Origin: Agromyces lapidis
GTDB lineage: Bacteria; Actinomycetota; Actinomycetes; Actinomycetales; Microbacteriaceae
Direction of reading: 5' to 3'
DNA: 64,000 bases
Assembly: GCF_009749405.1 (NCBI RefSeq)
Contig: NZ_WBIQ01000010.1
Coordinates: forward strand, 248,001-312,000
Position numbers and translations under genes: made by a program. The notes under the pieces are model-generated. The model ran no database searches, had not been told where the DNA came from, and saw nothing but the letters and a program-made list of their open reading frames with translations. Within the stretch, counting starts at the first letter, position 1. Every line of letters starts with the position of its first letter. Shown piece by piece: positions 32,043 to 42,145 of the stretch.

Positions 32043-35000
32043 TCAGGGTGCGGGCGGCTCGCCCGCAGCGGGTGAACACGGCACGCCGGTACGGGTGATC
32101 GGCTTCAGTGCGGCGAACGCGTCGACGAACGACACGGTGAACGAGACGTTGCCCGCGGCGTCGGGCGCGGTCACCGCCGAGAGGCGCATCGACCCGGCGG
32201 CCGCCGGCGAGACGGTGACGCCGCGATCGTCGTCGGGCTTCTTCGGCACGACGACGCAGCTGTCGGCGAAGTCGACGGCGACCGTCGTCGGTGCGGCCGT
32301 CGCGGTGACCGGGATCTCGTTCGAGCAGTACGTGCGGCCCCAGAAGTCGTGGCACTGGCGAGCGGTGACGCCCGACGGCGCGGCATCCGAGGAGAGCGCG
32401 AAGTCCTGGCGCCACTCGCCGTACAGCCAGTACTCGATGTGGAAGTCCTCGGCGGCCTGCAGCGACGGACCCTGCACGAGGTCATAGCGGAAGGAGTTGC
32501 CGCCGCCGGCGGCATCGACCGCGACCGCGTACGTCGCGCTCCCGGTCGGCGCGTCGACGTCGGTGTACACGCGCACCTCAGAGACGCCCGAGCTCGTCGC
32601 ACCGTAGCCGTTCGACCCGCACGCCTTGACGTAGTAGCGCTTGCGCTCGTCGAGCCCCGAGATCGTCGACGAGGTGCTCACGGTCGCCCCGCGAGCGTCG
32701 TACCCGAGCGCGCCCGACGAGTCGGCCCAGCACTGGGGCTCGCCGCCATCGCGCCAGGCGAAGTACACGAACTCGCTGCCGCGCGAGCTGTGGTTCGCGA
32801 CGAGCGCGACCCCGCTGACGAGGATCGACGAGTTCGTCAGCGCCGTCGCGGAGATGCCGTTCGGGCTGAGGTAGGGTGCACCCGCGGCCGTCACCGGCAC
32901 CGATCGCGCACCGCCTTCGTTGCCGCCGCGCCCCGTCGGCGGTTCGAAGACGCTGATCGGCACGACGGTGAGCAGCTGGGGTCCGGGCGTGAGCGCGAGA
33001 TCGACCGTGGTGGTCGCACCGCTGCGGTCGATGACCTGGCCGGTCTCCTCGACGCGGAAGGCCCGCGCATCGGCCGCGGCGGTGATGCCGAGTTCGACGA
33101 CGCCCGCCTCGGGGCTCGTCGAGCCCTCGCGGTACACGGGGGTCGCGGTGACCTCGGCCACGCTCGGCGCCTTGTACGACCACGTCGTCACGGCGTTCGT
33201 CGGCGAGGACGTGCCGACGCTGTTCACCGCACGTGCGGCGTAGTCGTGCCGCTCGCCGGGCGTGAGCCCGCCGACGATGCACCACCAGACGCCCGGGGCA
33301 CCCGGCGAGCAGTCGGCCGGCACCGCACGTCCGCCCTCGAGGATCTCGATGCCGGTGACGGCGGGGTGGGCGCGCAGCGCCTCGCCGAGCGAGACCTCGA
33401 GCGTCACGCTCGTCGCGGTGAAGTCGGCGGTGGAGATCGAGGCGGGCGGCTGCGGGAGCCCCTGGAGGTCGACCGTCAGGCGCCCCTCTCCGGGCCGGCC
33501 CTGGGCGTCGGCGACGAGGAACGGCACGACGCACTCACCGCCGAAGGCGTTCTGGCCGCTCGGCCAGGTGACGACGATCGAGCGGTCGTCGGCGGCGCGC
33601 ACGGTGGCGACCTGGCAGCTGTTCGCGCCGGAGCCGAGGCCCTCGAGCTTGAGGCCGGCACCGGTCTTGCCCGCGAACGGGTCGTACTCGCCCGACACGC
33701 CGATGACGGCGATCGTGCACGAGGCGCCGGCGCCGACGGAGCACTGCTGCGTGAAGACGGCGCCTCGCGGCGCGTCGGCCGGAGCCTGGCCGACGACGAG
33801 CGTGATGGCCGAGGAGACCCCGCCGAACGCGCTGATCCCGACCGTCGCGGTCTCGCGGGTGCCGGGGCGGGCGTCGGCGCGCGCCTCGAAGCTGACGCGG
33901 TCGCCCGAGTGCACGACGGTGAACGCGCTGCCCGAGTAGTCGACCGAGTAGTCGAGCTTCGAGCGGTCGCCCTCGCGGCCGCCCTCCCACGTCGTCATCT
34001 CGTCGTAGAGCTTCACGGACTCGGTCGCACCGGGCGCCACCGTCCGGCTCACCGCGGAGAGGATCGCCTGCGGGTCCTTCGGGATGATCGCGATCGGAAC
34101 CCCGACCCACGACCAGGTCTTCTGCCCGTCGAGGCGCACGGGGATGAGGCAACTGTCGCTCCACGGGGCATCCGCGCCCGCCGAGTACGTCGCTCGACCG
34201 CCCGAGGCGGGCGTGCAGCTCGCCGCGGCCCGCTGCACGGCGTAGGCGCCGTCGTCGCCGACCTCGACGCGGTCGCCCTTCGGCAGGTCGAGGAGCTCGC
34301 GCACCTCGAACTCGAGCTGCGCCTCCTCTTTCACCTCGAGCTGGTCGACGTCGGCGCGCAGCTGCACGCGGAGGTCGTCGGAGGCCGGGACGACGAGGAA
34401 CCCGAACGCCTCGGCCGCACGGCCGGCCCGGTCCTCGCCGTGCAGGCGGAACGGCACGAGCGCGCCGCCGTCGGGCAGGGGGCCGACGATGCGGTGCCCG
34501 TCGACGCGGTAGTCGCCCGAGGCGTCGCCCCAGAGCTCGAGCTCGAGCCCGCCGAGCTCGCCCGACGCCCACACGACGTGGCCGGCGACGACGTCGAGCC
34601 CGTCGGTCGAGAGGTCGGCCCGCGAGCGCGCGGTGACGACGGTGTCGGTCACGATCGGCGCGTCGGGCGATTCGCCCTCGATCACGTTCACGACGACGAG
34701 CCCCTCCGCGGTGCTCGAACTGCGCAGCGACTTCACGGTGTAGCGGTACGAGTTGGCCCCGACCACGTCGCCCGGGTGCAGCACGACTCGGCCGTCGTCG
34801 AGCGAGGTCGCGTCGTCGACGAGCGCCTCGAGCCGCCGGTACTCGGCGCTGCCCTCGGGCGCGTTCGGCACGAGCTTGACGAGCTCGAGCTCGCCCTGCG
34901 CCGGGTCGAGGTCGTTGCCGGCCGGCTCGACGGTCACGGGCGCTGCGGCCGACTGCTGTACGCGCACGTAGTCGCTGAAGGTGACCGGCGCCGCATCGGT

Positions 35001-38000
35001 GACGGCGGCCGCGAGCACGCCGACGCGCACCCGCGCCGAACCCTCGGCGCCCGAGGCGTCGCGCACCGTGTACTCGAACGCGGGCTGCACGTCGCCCGCA
35101 GCGCCCTCCGGCGCGGTGTAGACGATCGCGTCGCCCTCCGCCGAGATCGTCGCGATGCCGAGTCCGGCCTTCGGCTGCGTGACCGAGGCCAGCACGGTGC
35201 GGTCGCCGTCGGGGTCCATGCCGGTCGCGGCGACGGGGATGCGCACGCTCTGGCCGCTGAGCACCCGCGCGACGAGCGGGTGCGGCTCGGGGGCGCGGTT
35301 CGCGCCCTCGGGCAGCACCGTGACCGTGACGGTCGAGTGGTCGAGCCGCTCGGGGGCCTGCTCGAGGCCGACGGCGTAGCCGAGTTCGTAGGTGCCGGGC
35401 ACGGTCGGAGCGAGGTAGCGCACCTCGTCGCCCGAGGCGAAGGCGAGCTCGCCGTCGGCGCCCGACGAGGTCACCTCGGGGTGCACGACGAGCCGCTCGG
35501 CCCGAGGGCTCACATCGTTCGCCGTCACCGGGATCGAGCTGAGTTCGCCGACGCGCATCGTGACGGTGTCGGGCATCGCGATCGGGCTGAGACCGGCCGA
35601 GGGCGCCACGAGGAAGACGTTGAGGTCGCCGACCGCGGTCGCACCGGCGCCGTCGGCGACGGTCACCTTCGCGCGGCCGACGAGACCGGGCCGACCGTCG
35701 CGCGTCACGCCGGTCGCCCGCACCTGCGACTGCGCGACCACCCCGACGCCGAGCTCGGGCGTCATCGCGACGGCGTCGGTCACCACGAGCACGCGACCGC
35801 TCGTGTTCTGCGCGGCGCCGAGCACGTCGACCATGGCGTCTTCGCCGACGCGCACGAACGCCGTCATCGGGGCGAGGGCGAGCGGCGCACCCGGCGCGGC
35901 GACGGTCACCCGGATCGTCGCCGTCTGCTCGGCGCGCGTCACCACGTCCTGCACGGTGAAGGTCGCGAGGTAGGCGCCGGGCTCGGCGGCCGAGAGCTCG
36001 ACCTCGCCCGCCGCCGTGTTCGGCACGACGGCGAGGCCGCCGCTCGCCGCTGCCGCGGTCGGCACCGCGTCGAGCAGCCGCACCGAACCGGACCCGCCGC
36101 TCACATGCTCGCGGACCTCGACGATCGCGGTCTCGCCGGCGCCGGTGGTGACGGCGACCGGGGTGACGGCGAGCGAGGCGCTCGAGGTCACGCGGAGGTC
36201 GAGCGTCGCCTCGGTCTCCGCTCCGTGCACGTCGGCGACCGTGACCCGCACCTGCACCTTCTCGGCGGCGGCGTTCGGGTCGGTGTGCCTGACCGCGACG
36301 CGACCGTCGGACATCGGCACGATCGAGACCGGTGCGCTCGGGTCGATCGGCTGCGCGTCGGCGAGCACGAAGGCATCGCCCTCGGGGTCGACCCAGCCGG
36401 GCAGCACGGACACGAGCGCCGTTCCGCCGGGCATGAGCTGCGGCTCGGGCCAGCGCTGCGCGCAATCGGCGACACCGCACCAGACGGGGGCGCTGTTCAC
36501 CTCGCCGGGCACGACGGTGAGGGTGACCGTGACCGGCGCCGAGGTCGCCGATCCGTCGGTCACGGCGTAGCTGAAGGTCGTCGACCCCGAGCTCGCCCGC
36601 ACCCTGACCGTGGGCGTCTGGTCGTTCGAGGTGAGCGCGAGCTCGCCGAAGCCGCCGTCGGCGAGACCGCCCGAGATCGACGCCGGGTCGACGGTGAGCA
36701 CGTCCTTCGCGTTCGGGTCGTGGTCGTTCAGCAGCACGGGCAGTTCGATCTGCTGCCCCGCGCGCACGCCGAAGCTGTCGGCGACCGCCACCGGCGGCTC
36801 CTGCCGAGCCAGGTCCTCGACCTCGCGGGTGCCGACGCGGTCCTCGACCTCGTCGTCGAGCTCCCACTGCTCGAGCGGCACCATGCGACCGTCGGGCACC
36901 GTCCAGACGAGCCCGGAGGAGGTCTCGTTGAGCACCGCACGGTCGCCGTTGCCGCGCAGCACGGGGGTGATCGCCTGCGGGCCCTCGGCGTCGCGCTCTC
37001 CGTCGGGCGTCTCGAGCGGCACAGTCTCGCCCGACCCGCTCGTCCAGATCGTGCCGCCGTCGACGCCGAGCCAGGCCGCCGCGAGCTCGCCGCCCACCAC
37101 GATCGGGGCGGCCGGGGTGCCGCTCGCGTCGACGACGCGCTCGGCGTCGCCCCCGTCGAGCGCCAGTTGGACGAGCCCGGCCGAGTCGGCGATGTGCACG
37201 GATGCCCCGGACGCCGCCCCCTGCTGCAGTCGGGCGTCGGCGGCGACGTCGACGGGCACCGCCTCGTCACGACCCGACACCCACGCCCGCGACTCGGCCG
37301 CGTCGAGCATGACCCAGCGCTCGCCGACGACGGTGAGCTCCAGGCGCGCGTCAGCGGCGGGCGGCTCGGCGATCGCCGAGGCGCGGCCGACGAACTCCCC
37401 TGCCGCGACGTCGAAGACCCGCACCGCCTCCTCGCGCGCCGAGTACATGGCCATCAGCCCATCGGGCGAGATCCCGACGGCGGCGGCGGCGTAGGTCTTC
37501 TCCTCGTCGTCGTCCGCGCGCTCCTCGGCGTACGGGTCGACGGGGAACGCGTCGTCGCCGTCGATGCGCCCGGCGTGCACCGTTCCGGTGTCGGTGCGGT
37601 AGGCGATCCAGTCTCCGGCGGTCGCGACGTCGCGCGTGCCCACCGGGGTGGGAATCGAACCGCCGCCGTCCTCGGCGACGAGGTCGACCGGGTCGGCCGG
37701 ATCGATGCGCCACCGCTGACGGAAGCCCTGGCTGTAGAGCGAGGTCTCGGACCCGGACTGCACCACGCCGCTCGGATCCTCGACGTCGCGCACGAGGTCG
37801 ATCTCGGCGAGGTCGATGTTCACCCGGGCGTACTGGCCGGTGTCGCGCGTCACCCACACCGAGGTCTCGAGCCGCGGCACCTCCTGCGCCTCGTAGCCGT
37901 TGGCCGTGACCGCGAGGGTGACGACGGTCGCGACGGCCGCGAGGCCCGCGACGGAGCCGAGGATCGCCCCGCGTCGCCCGCTCCGGCGGCGGCCGCCTGC

Positions 38001-38024
38001 GCGTTCGGCGACCCGCGCCGCCAT
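32043..38024 (-). CDS. Giant Ig-like/FN3 membrane-anchored surface protein
   Basis: A 1993-residue protein. A short basic N-terminus precedes one TM helix (GSVAGLAAVATVVTLAVTA, ~24-42), so the rest lies outside the cell. Residues ~50-400 resemble a beta-propeller (SPDGLMAMYSAREEAVRVFD, repeated W-T-x-G blades). From ~420 there are many Ig/cadherin-like modules with PVLLNDHDPNAKD, PVTANDVSPRA and AGNDLDPAQGE (calcium-site-like N-D-x-D-P). The C-terminal ~350 residues hold FN3-type modules with scattered Cys pairs. It ends PCSPAAGEPPAP with no LPxTG signal. It starts by TGATG overlap with the kinase stop. Likely an adhesin, wall-binding sensor or scaffold. Confidence 0.85.
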   Translation of the reverse strand: MAARVAERAGGRRRSGRRGAILGSVAGLAAVATVVTLAVTANGYEAQEVPRLETSVWVTRDTGQYARVNIDLAEIDLVRDVEDPSGVVQSGSETSLYSQGFRQRWRIDPADPVDLVAEDGGGSIPTPVGTRDVATAGDWIAYRTDTGTVHAGRIDGDDAFPVDPYAEERADDDEEKTYAAAAVGISPDGLMAMYSAREEAVRVFDVAAGEFVGRASAIAEPPAADARLELTVVGERWVMLDAAESRAWVSGRDEAVPVDVAADARLQQGAASGASVHIADSAGLVQLALDGGDAERVVDASGTPAAPIVVGGELAAAWLGVDGGTIWTSGSGETVPLETPDGERDAEGPQAITPVLRGNGDRAVLNETSSGLVWTVPDGRMVPLEQWELDDEVEDRVGTREVEDLARQEPPVAVADSFGVRAGQQIELPVLLNDHDPNAKDVLTVDPASISGGLADGGFGELALTSNDQTPTVRVRASSGSTTFSYAVTDGSATSAPVTVTLTVVPGEVNSAPVWCGVADCAQRWPEPQLMPGGTALVSVLPGWVDPEGDAFVLADAQPIDPSAPVSIVPMSDGRVAVRHTDPNAAAEKVQVRVTVADVHGAETEATLDLRVTSSASLAVTPVAVTTGAGETAIVEVREHVSGGSGSVRLLDAVPTAAAASGGLAVVPNTAAGEVELSAAEPGAYLATFTVQDVVTRAEQTATIRVTVAAPGAPLALAPMTAFVRVGEDAMVDVLGAAQNTSGRVLVVTDAVAMTPELGVGVVAQSQVRATGVTRDGRPGLVGRAKVTVADGAGATAVGDLNVFLVAPSAGLSPIAMPDTVTMRVGELSSIPVTANDVSPRAERLVVHPEVTSSGADGELAFASGDEVRYLAPTVPGTYELGYAVGLEQAPERLDHSTVTVTVLPEGANRAPEPHPLVARVLSGQSVRIPVAATGMDPDGDRTVLASVTQPKAGLGIATISAEGDAIVYTAPEGAAGDVQPAFEYTVRDASGAEGSARVRVGVLAAAVTDAAPVTFSDYVRVQQSAAAPVTVEPAGNDLDPAQGELELVKLVPNAPEGSAEYRRLEALVDDATSLDDGRVVLHPGDVVGANSYRYTVKSLRSSSTAEGLVVVNVIEGESPDAPIVTDTVVTARSRADLSTDGLDVVAGHVVWASGELGGLELELWGDASGDYRVDGHRIVGPLPDGGALVPFRLHGEDRAGRAAEAFGFLVVPASDDLRVQLRADVDQLEVKEEAQLEFEVRELLDLPKGDRVEVGDDGAYAVQRAAASCTPASGGRATYSAGADAPWSDSCLIPVRLDGQKTWSWVGVPIAIIPKDPQAILSAVSRTVAPGATESVKLYDEMTTWEGGREGDRSKLDYSVDYSGSAFTVVHSGDRVSFEARADARPGTRETATVGISAFGGVSSAITLVVGQAPADAPRGAVFTQQCSVGAGASCTIAVIGVSGEYDPFAGKTGAGLKLEGLGSGANSCQVATVRAADDRSIVVTWPSGQNAFGGECVVPFLVADAQGRPGEGRLTVDLQGLPQPPASISTADFTATSVTLEVSLGEALRAHPAVTGIEILEGGRAVPADCSPGAPGVWWCIVGGLTPGERHDYAARAVNSVGTSSPTNAVTTWSYKAPSVAEVTATPVYREGSTSPEAGVVELGITAAADARAFRVEETGQVIDRSGATTTVDLALTPGPQLLTVVPISVFEPPTGRGGNEGGARSVPVTAAGAPYLSPNGISATALTNSSILVSGVALVANHSSRGSEFVYFAWRDGGEPQCWADSSGALGYDARGATVSTSSTISGLDERKRYYVKACGSNGYGATSSGVSEVRVYTDVDAPTGSATYAVAVDAAGGGNSFRYDLVQGPSLQAAEDFHIEYWLYGEWRQDFALSSDAAPSGVTARQCHDFWGRTYCSNEIPVTATAAPTTVAVDFADSCVVVPKKPDDDRGVTVSPAAAGSMRLSAVTAPDAAGNVSFTVSFVDAFAALKPITRTGVPCSPAAGEPPAP

Positions 38025-39163
38025 CAGATCACTCCCGCGAGCATGAGTCCGACCGCACCGACGGCGAGCACCGCGACGGCCGCTCCGCCGCCGATCAGCA
38101 CGGGCTTCAGCCACCCGCCGCGCGCACGCGCGGGTGCGAGCCCGCCGTCGTCGACCACGGGGCCGGCGGGCCTCGCCGCGGCGACCGCCGCCGCACGGCC
38201 GGCACGACGCGAGTCGGCGTTCACGGTGGTCACGACCGGGCCCCGCTCCGCGGCATCCGCGAAGCCGAGCGGTGCCGCCGCCGCCCACTCGGGCGAGGCG
38301 ACCTCGAGCCCGGTGGGGGCGACGCCGAGTTCGTACTGCGCCCAGCGCAGCGCCTCGCCGAACTCGGTCATCGACGTGTAGCGGCGGGCGGGATCGCGTT
38401 GCATCGCCGTGGAGAGCACGGTGTCGATGCGCGCGGGCACCCCCCGCGGAGCGAGCGGCGTGTACTTCGCGCCGAGCACGCGGCGCGAGAGCTGGTCGAC
38501 GCTGTTGCGGCTGCGTTCGGCGAGTTCGAACGGGCTGTGGCCGGCGAGCAGCGTGTAGAGCGTCGCGCCGAGCCCCCACACCTCGGTGGCGACGGTGCCG
38601 GTCGTGCGTTCGCCGAGCACCTCGGGCGCGCTCCACGGGATGGACATCGCGAAGGTGTCGCTCGCGCCGCCGTCGCCGATCGTGCCGGCGATGCCGAAGT
38701 CGGCGAGCACGGGCGCGCCGAGCGAGTTGACGAGCAGGTTCGAGGGCTTGATGTCGCGGTGCAGCAGGCCCGAGCGGTGCGCGGTCTCGAGGGCGCCGGC
38801 CATGCGCACCCCGATGTCGAGCACCTCGCCCACCGGCATCGGCCCGCGTTTCGCACGGGCGCCGAGCGACTCGGGGCAGTACTCCATCACGAGGTAGGGC
38901 CGCCCGTCGGCGGAGATCGACGCCTGGTGGATCGTCACGATCGACGGGTGGGCGCTCAGCCGCGCCATCGCGTCGGCCTCGGCGGTGAACGCCCGCCGCG
39001 CCTCGGCGTCGACGACGTCGACGAGCAGCACCTTCACGGCGGTGACGCGTCGCGGCAGGTCCTGCTCGTAGAGGAACACGTCGGCGAAGCCGCCGGTGCC
39101 GAGCGGGCGCACGTAGCTGTACCCGGAGAGCACGGGCGGTGGGGAGGGCAGACGCTTCGCCAC
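38024..39163 (-). CDS. Membrane-anchored Ser/Thr protein kinase
   Basis: A 379-residue Hanks-type kinase. Present are the Gly loop LGTGGFADVF, K44 in AVKVL, catalytic D137 in LHRDIKPSN, D155 of the DFG motif and the activation segment ending SIPWSAPEVLGE. The kinase domain covers ~15-275. A juxtamembrane linker leads to one TM helix at the very C-terminus (VLIGGGAAVAVLAVGAVGLM), with no extracellular sensor domain. The giant Ig-like protein encoded next may supply that function in trans. Start GTG 39163 has GGAGG eight bases ahead. First gene of the 15 kb operon. Confidence 0.93.
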   Translation of the reverse strand: MAKRLPSPPPVLSGYSYVRPLGTGGFADVFLYEQDLPRRVTAVKVLLVDVVDAEARRAFTAEADAMARLSAHPSIVTIHQASISADGRPYLVMEYCPESLGARAKRGPMPVGEVLDIGVRMAGALETAHRSGLLHRDIKPSNLLVNSLGAPVLADFGIAGTIGDGGASDTFAMSIPWSAPEVLGERTTGTVATEVWGLGATLYTLLAGHSPFELAERSRNSVDQLSRRVLGAKYTPLAPRGVPARIDTVLSTAMQRDPARRYTSMTEFGEALRWAQYELGVAPTGLEVASPEWAAAAPLGFADAAERGPVVTTVNADSRRAGRAAAVAAARPAGPVVDDGGLAPARARGGWLKPVLIGGGAAVAVLAVGAVGLMLAGVI

Positions 39164-39296
39164 GAGCGGGGCCTCCTGCCGGCTGTCGGGTCACCGGCGC
39201 GCCGGGAGCTGTTCGGGTCGTGGACGCCTCGCCGGCACCGTCGGGACACGCAGGGTCCCCGACAGGCGCGCGGCCGTGCCGCGGCGTCCGGGGGAC

Positions 39297-39302
39297 ATCC
39301 TA
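39297..39302 (-). promoter_or_regulatory. Candidate -10 for the 15 kb kinase operon
   Basis: TAGGAT on the minus strand, about 135 bp before the kinase start; no clear -35. The 39164-39296 stretch would be a long GC-rich 5' leader. I see no gene in 39164-39352. Confidence 0.3.
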
Positions 39303-39352
39303 AGCGAGGCGGATGACGCCGCCGAATCGGTTGTGAAACGATGCGCCGCGCG

Positions 39353-39733
39353 CTACTCGCCCGCGGGGTCGTCCGACTCGTCGAGCGGGGTCAGTCGCAG
39401 CCGGTCGATGAGCTCTGCGGCGTGGTTGGTGCTCAGGATGATGCGGGCGAACTCGCCGTCGGCGAGCTCGAGCACCACGGCCTGCCGCTTGCCCTTGACG
39501 ATGACGAAGTCGCTTCCGCCGTGGTACTTCCAGACACCGACGGCCACGATGAGCGGCACCTCGGTGCCGCGACGCCGGATGCCGCGGATCCAGATCCACG
39601 GGTCGTCGGTGATGGTCGCCGATCGGATGTCGTCGCGCTGCACCACGAGGTCGTCGGCACGGAGCGCGAGCGACTTCTCGGCCGCGGTGAGGTGGACCTC
39701 GACCCGGTCGCTGTGCACTCGGAGCTTCGCCAT
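39353..39733 (-). CDS. Conserved small protein, possible PH-like fold
   Basis: A 126-residue protein of unknown function. It looks like alternating beta strands (KLRVHSDRVEVHLTAAEK, LVVQRDDIRSATITDDP, GGSDFVIVKGKRQAVVLEL) ending in a helix (HAAELIDRLRLT), which suggests a PH-type barrel. No signal or TM segment. The ATG at 39733 is used; an imperfect CAGTAT box lies seven bases upstream. It lies between the kinase operon and hemL with no clear functional link. Confidence 0.7.
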   Translation of the reverse strand: MAKLRVHSDRVEVHLTAAEKSLALRADDLVVQRDDIRSATITDDPWIWIRGIRRRGTEVPLIVAVGVWKYHGGSDFVIVKGKRQAVVLELADGEFARIILSTNHAAELIDRLRLTPLDESDDPAGE

Positions 39734-39773
39734 GCCCTCAATACTGCCCCATCCCCCGCTCGCCCACCTGCCT

Positions 39774-41099
39774 TCAGGAGGGGGTTGCGGCGGCGGCGGC
39801 CCTGGCCGCGGCGGGCAGGGCGTCGACGATGCGGGCGATCGCGGCGTCATCGTGGGCCGCGGTGACGAACCAGGCCTCGAAGACCGACGGCGGCAGCGAG
39901 ACGCCCTGGTCGAGCATCGCGTGGAAGAACGGGGCATAGCGCCACGACTCCTGCCGCAGCACGGTCGCGTAGTCGCGCACCTCAGCGGTGGCGAGCGCTT
40001 CGCCGAAGACGAAGCTGAAGAGGTTGCCGGCCCGCTGCACCCGGTGGGCGACACCCTCGGCGGCGAGCGCGGCCGAGGTCGCCTCGCTGATCGTCTCGGC
40101 TGCGGCGTCGAGCTTCGCGTACACCTCGGCGTCGGCGCCCCTGAGCGTCGCGATGCCCGCGGCGACGGCGACCGGGTTCCCCGAAAGGGTGCCGGCCTGG
40201 TACACGGGGCCGAGGGGTGCGAGCCGCTGCATGATCTCGGCGCGACCGCCGAGGGCGGCCACCGGCATGCCGCCGCCGATGACCTTGCCGAAGGTCATCA
40301 GGTCGGGGGTGTAGGCGGATGCCTCGTGGCGGGCCTCGCGCCCCCACCAGCCCGACGCCGAGACGCGGAACCCGGTGAGCACCTCGTCGCTGATGACGAG
40401 CGCGCCGTTCGCGTGCGCGAGCTCGACGAGCGCACGATTGAAGCCGGGCGCGGGCGGCACGACGCCCATGTTCGCGGCGGCCGCCTCGACGATGACCGCC
40501 GCGATCCGGTCGCCGTGCTCGGCGAACACCGCGGCGAGCGCGTCGAGGTCGTTGTACGGCACCACGAGCGTGAGCGCGGCGATGTCGGCCGGTACGCCGG
40601 CCGAGCCGGGCAGGGCGAAGGTCGCGAGCCCCGAGCCGGCCTCGGCGAGCAGGCCGTCGGAGTGGCCGTGGTAGTGCCCGGCGAACTTCACGAGCAGGTC
40701 TCGCCCGGTGAAGCCGCGCGCGAGGCGGATGGCGCTCATGGTCGCCTCGGTGCCCGTCGAGACGAGTCGCAGCTGCTCGACGGGCGCGACGCGCGCCTCG
40801 ACGAGTTCGGCCAGCTCCGTCTCGGCCGGGGTCGACGAACCGAACGAGAGGCCCCGGGCCGCAGCATCCTGCACCGCCTCGACGACCCGAGGGTCGGCGT
40901 GACCCAGGATCGCGGGACCCCATCCCGCGACGAGGTCGACGTAGTCGCGACCCTCGGCGTCGGTGACGTACGCGCCCTTCGCGGAGACGAGGAACCGCGG
41001 CGTGCCGCCGACCGAGCGGAACGCGCGCACCGGCGAGTTCACCCCGCCCGGGATCGCGGCCTGCGCGCGGGCGAAGAGTTCGGCGTTCGTGGCGTTCAT
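39774..41099 (-). CDS. hemL: Glutamate-1-semialdehyde 2,1-aminomutase
   Basis: A 441-residue PLP class-III aminotransferase that converts glutamate-1-semialdehyde to 5-aminolevulinate. The PLP lysine is in [19 protein letters not shown], and [16 protein letters not shown] at the N-terminus is typical of HemL. The ATG at 41099 overlaps the hemB stop (ATGA) and has GGAGA six bases ahead. The substrate comes from hemA at 60360. Confidence 0.96.
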   Translation of the reverse strand: MNATNAELFARAQAAIPGGVNSPVRAFRSVGGTPRFLVSAKGAYVTDAEGRDYVDLVAGWGPAILGHADPRVVEAVQDAAARGLSFGSSTPAETELAELVEARVAPVEQLRLVSTGTEATMSAIRLARGFTGRDLLVKFAGHYHGHSDGLLAEAGSGLATFALPGSAGVPADIAALTLVVPYNDLDALAAVFAEHGDRIAAVIVEAAAANMGVVPPAPGFNRALVELAHANGALVISDEVLTGFRVSASGWWGREARHEASAYTPDLMTFGKVIGGGMPVAALGGRAEIMQRLAPLGPVYQAGTLSGNPVAVAAGIATLRGADAEVYAKLDAAAETISEATSAALAAEGVAHRVQRAGNLFSFVFGEALATAEVRDYATVLRQESWRYAPFFHAMLDQGVSLPPSVFEAWFVTAAHDDAAIARIVDALPAAARAAAAATPS

Positions 41100-42094
41100 G
41101 CGGTCTCTCCGTTGCGGATCCATTCGGCCAGTTCGACGGCCCAGTAGGTGAGCACCACGTCGGCGCCGGCGCGGCGGATCGAGCGCACCGACTCGACGAC
41201 GGCGCGCTTGCGGTCGATCCAGCCGTGCGCGGCGGCGGCCTCGATCATGGCGTACTCGCCCGAGACCTGGTACGCCCAGACGGGGACCTCGCTCGCGGCG
41301 GCGACGTCGGCGAGCACGTCGAGGTAGCTGCCCGCGGGCTTCACCATGACCACGTCGGCACCTTCGTCGATGTCGATCATCGCCTCGCGGAGGCCCTCGC
41401 GACGGTTGCCCGGGTCGAGCTGGTAGGTGCGCCGGTCGCCCTCGAGGGTCGACTCGACGGCGTCGCGGAACGGGCCATAGAACGCGCTCGCGTACTTGGC
41501 CGAATAGGCCAGGAGGGAGACGTCGTGGTGGCCGGCGTCGTCGAGGGCGTCGCGCACGGCGGCGACCTGGCCGTCCATCATGCCGCTGAGGCCGAGCAGT
41601 TCGGAACCGGCGCGCGCCTGCGCGAGCGCCATCGCGGTGTACCGCTCGAGCGTCGCATCGTTGTCGACGCGGCCGCGCTCGTCGAGCACGCCGCAGTGCC
41701 CGTGGTCGGTGAACTCGTCGAGGCAGAGGTCGGTCTGCACCACGAGCCGGCCCGCGGATGCCTCGACCGCGACCCGGGTCGCGAGGTTCAGGATTCCGTC
41801 GGGGTCGATCGCACCCGAGCCGCGGGCGTCGCGCACCGCGGGCACGCCGAAGAGCATCACCCCGCCGACGCCGACGGCGGCGGCCTCGTCGATCGCCTGC
41901 GGGAGGCTGTCGAGCGAGTGCTGCACGACGCCCGGCATGGAGGCGATCGGCAGGGGCGCCGCAGCGCCTTCGCGCACGAAGACCGGCAGCACGAGCTCGG
42001 CGGGGTCGAGGCGGGTCTCGGAGACGAGGCGGCGGATGGCCGGGGTCTCGCGAAGTCGGCGCGGGCGGACGCGGGGCGCAGGCGTGGAACTCAC
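41096..42094 (-). CDS. hemB: Porphobilinogen synthase (ALA dehydratase)
   Basis: A 332-residue TIM-barrel enzyme condensing two 5-aminolevulinates to porphobilinogen. Active-site lysines are in [18 protein letters not shown] and [11 protein letters not shown]. The metal loop reads [16 protein letters not shown]: the first and third cysteines of the zinc-type site are kept but the middle one is Asp, a mixed type. Start GTG 42094 is set by TAGGCT six bases upstream. First gene of hemB-hemL. Confidence 0.95.
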   Translation of the reverse strand: MSSTPAPRVRPRRLRETPAIRRLVSETRLDPAELVLPVFVREGAAAPLPIASMPGVVQHSLDSLPQAIDEAAAVGVGGVMLFGVPAVRDARGSGAIDPDGILNLATRVAVEASAGRLVVQTDLCLDEFTDHGHCGVLDERGRVDNDATLERYTAMALAQARAGSELLGLSGMMDGQVAAVRDALDDAGHHDVSLLAYSAKYASAFYGPFRDAVESTLEGDRRTYQLDPGNRREGLREAMIDIDEGADVVMVKPAGSYLDVLADVAAASEVPVWAYQVSGEYAMIEAAAAHGWIDRKRAVVESVRSIRRAGADVVLTYWAVELAEWIRNGETA

Positions 42095-42100
42095 CGAACC

Positions 42101-42106
42101 AGCCTA
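42101..42106 (-). promoter_or_regulatory. -10 box, leaderless promoter of hemB
   Basis: TAGGCT on the minus strand, six bases before the GTG at 42094. Confidence 0.55.
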
Positions 42107-42145
42107 CGCGTGGTCGCTGGAAGCCCGCCCGGCGCCGCGGCCTGG

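Noticed and set aside
32349..38381. Very long plus-strand frame of about 2000 codons opposite the giant Ig-like gene
   Set aside because: High GC keeps the antisense frame open. The translation is Arg/Asp/Gly-rich with no domains, whereas the minus frame has recognisable Ig/FN3 modules.
39276..41147. Long plus-strand frame across the hemL region
   Set aside because: Arg/Gly/Val-rich antisense shadow of hemL and the small PH-like gene; no start signal or domain.
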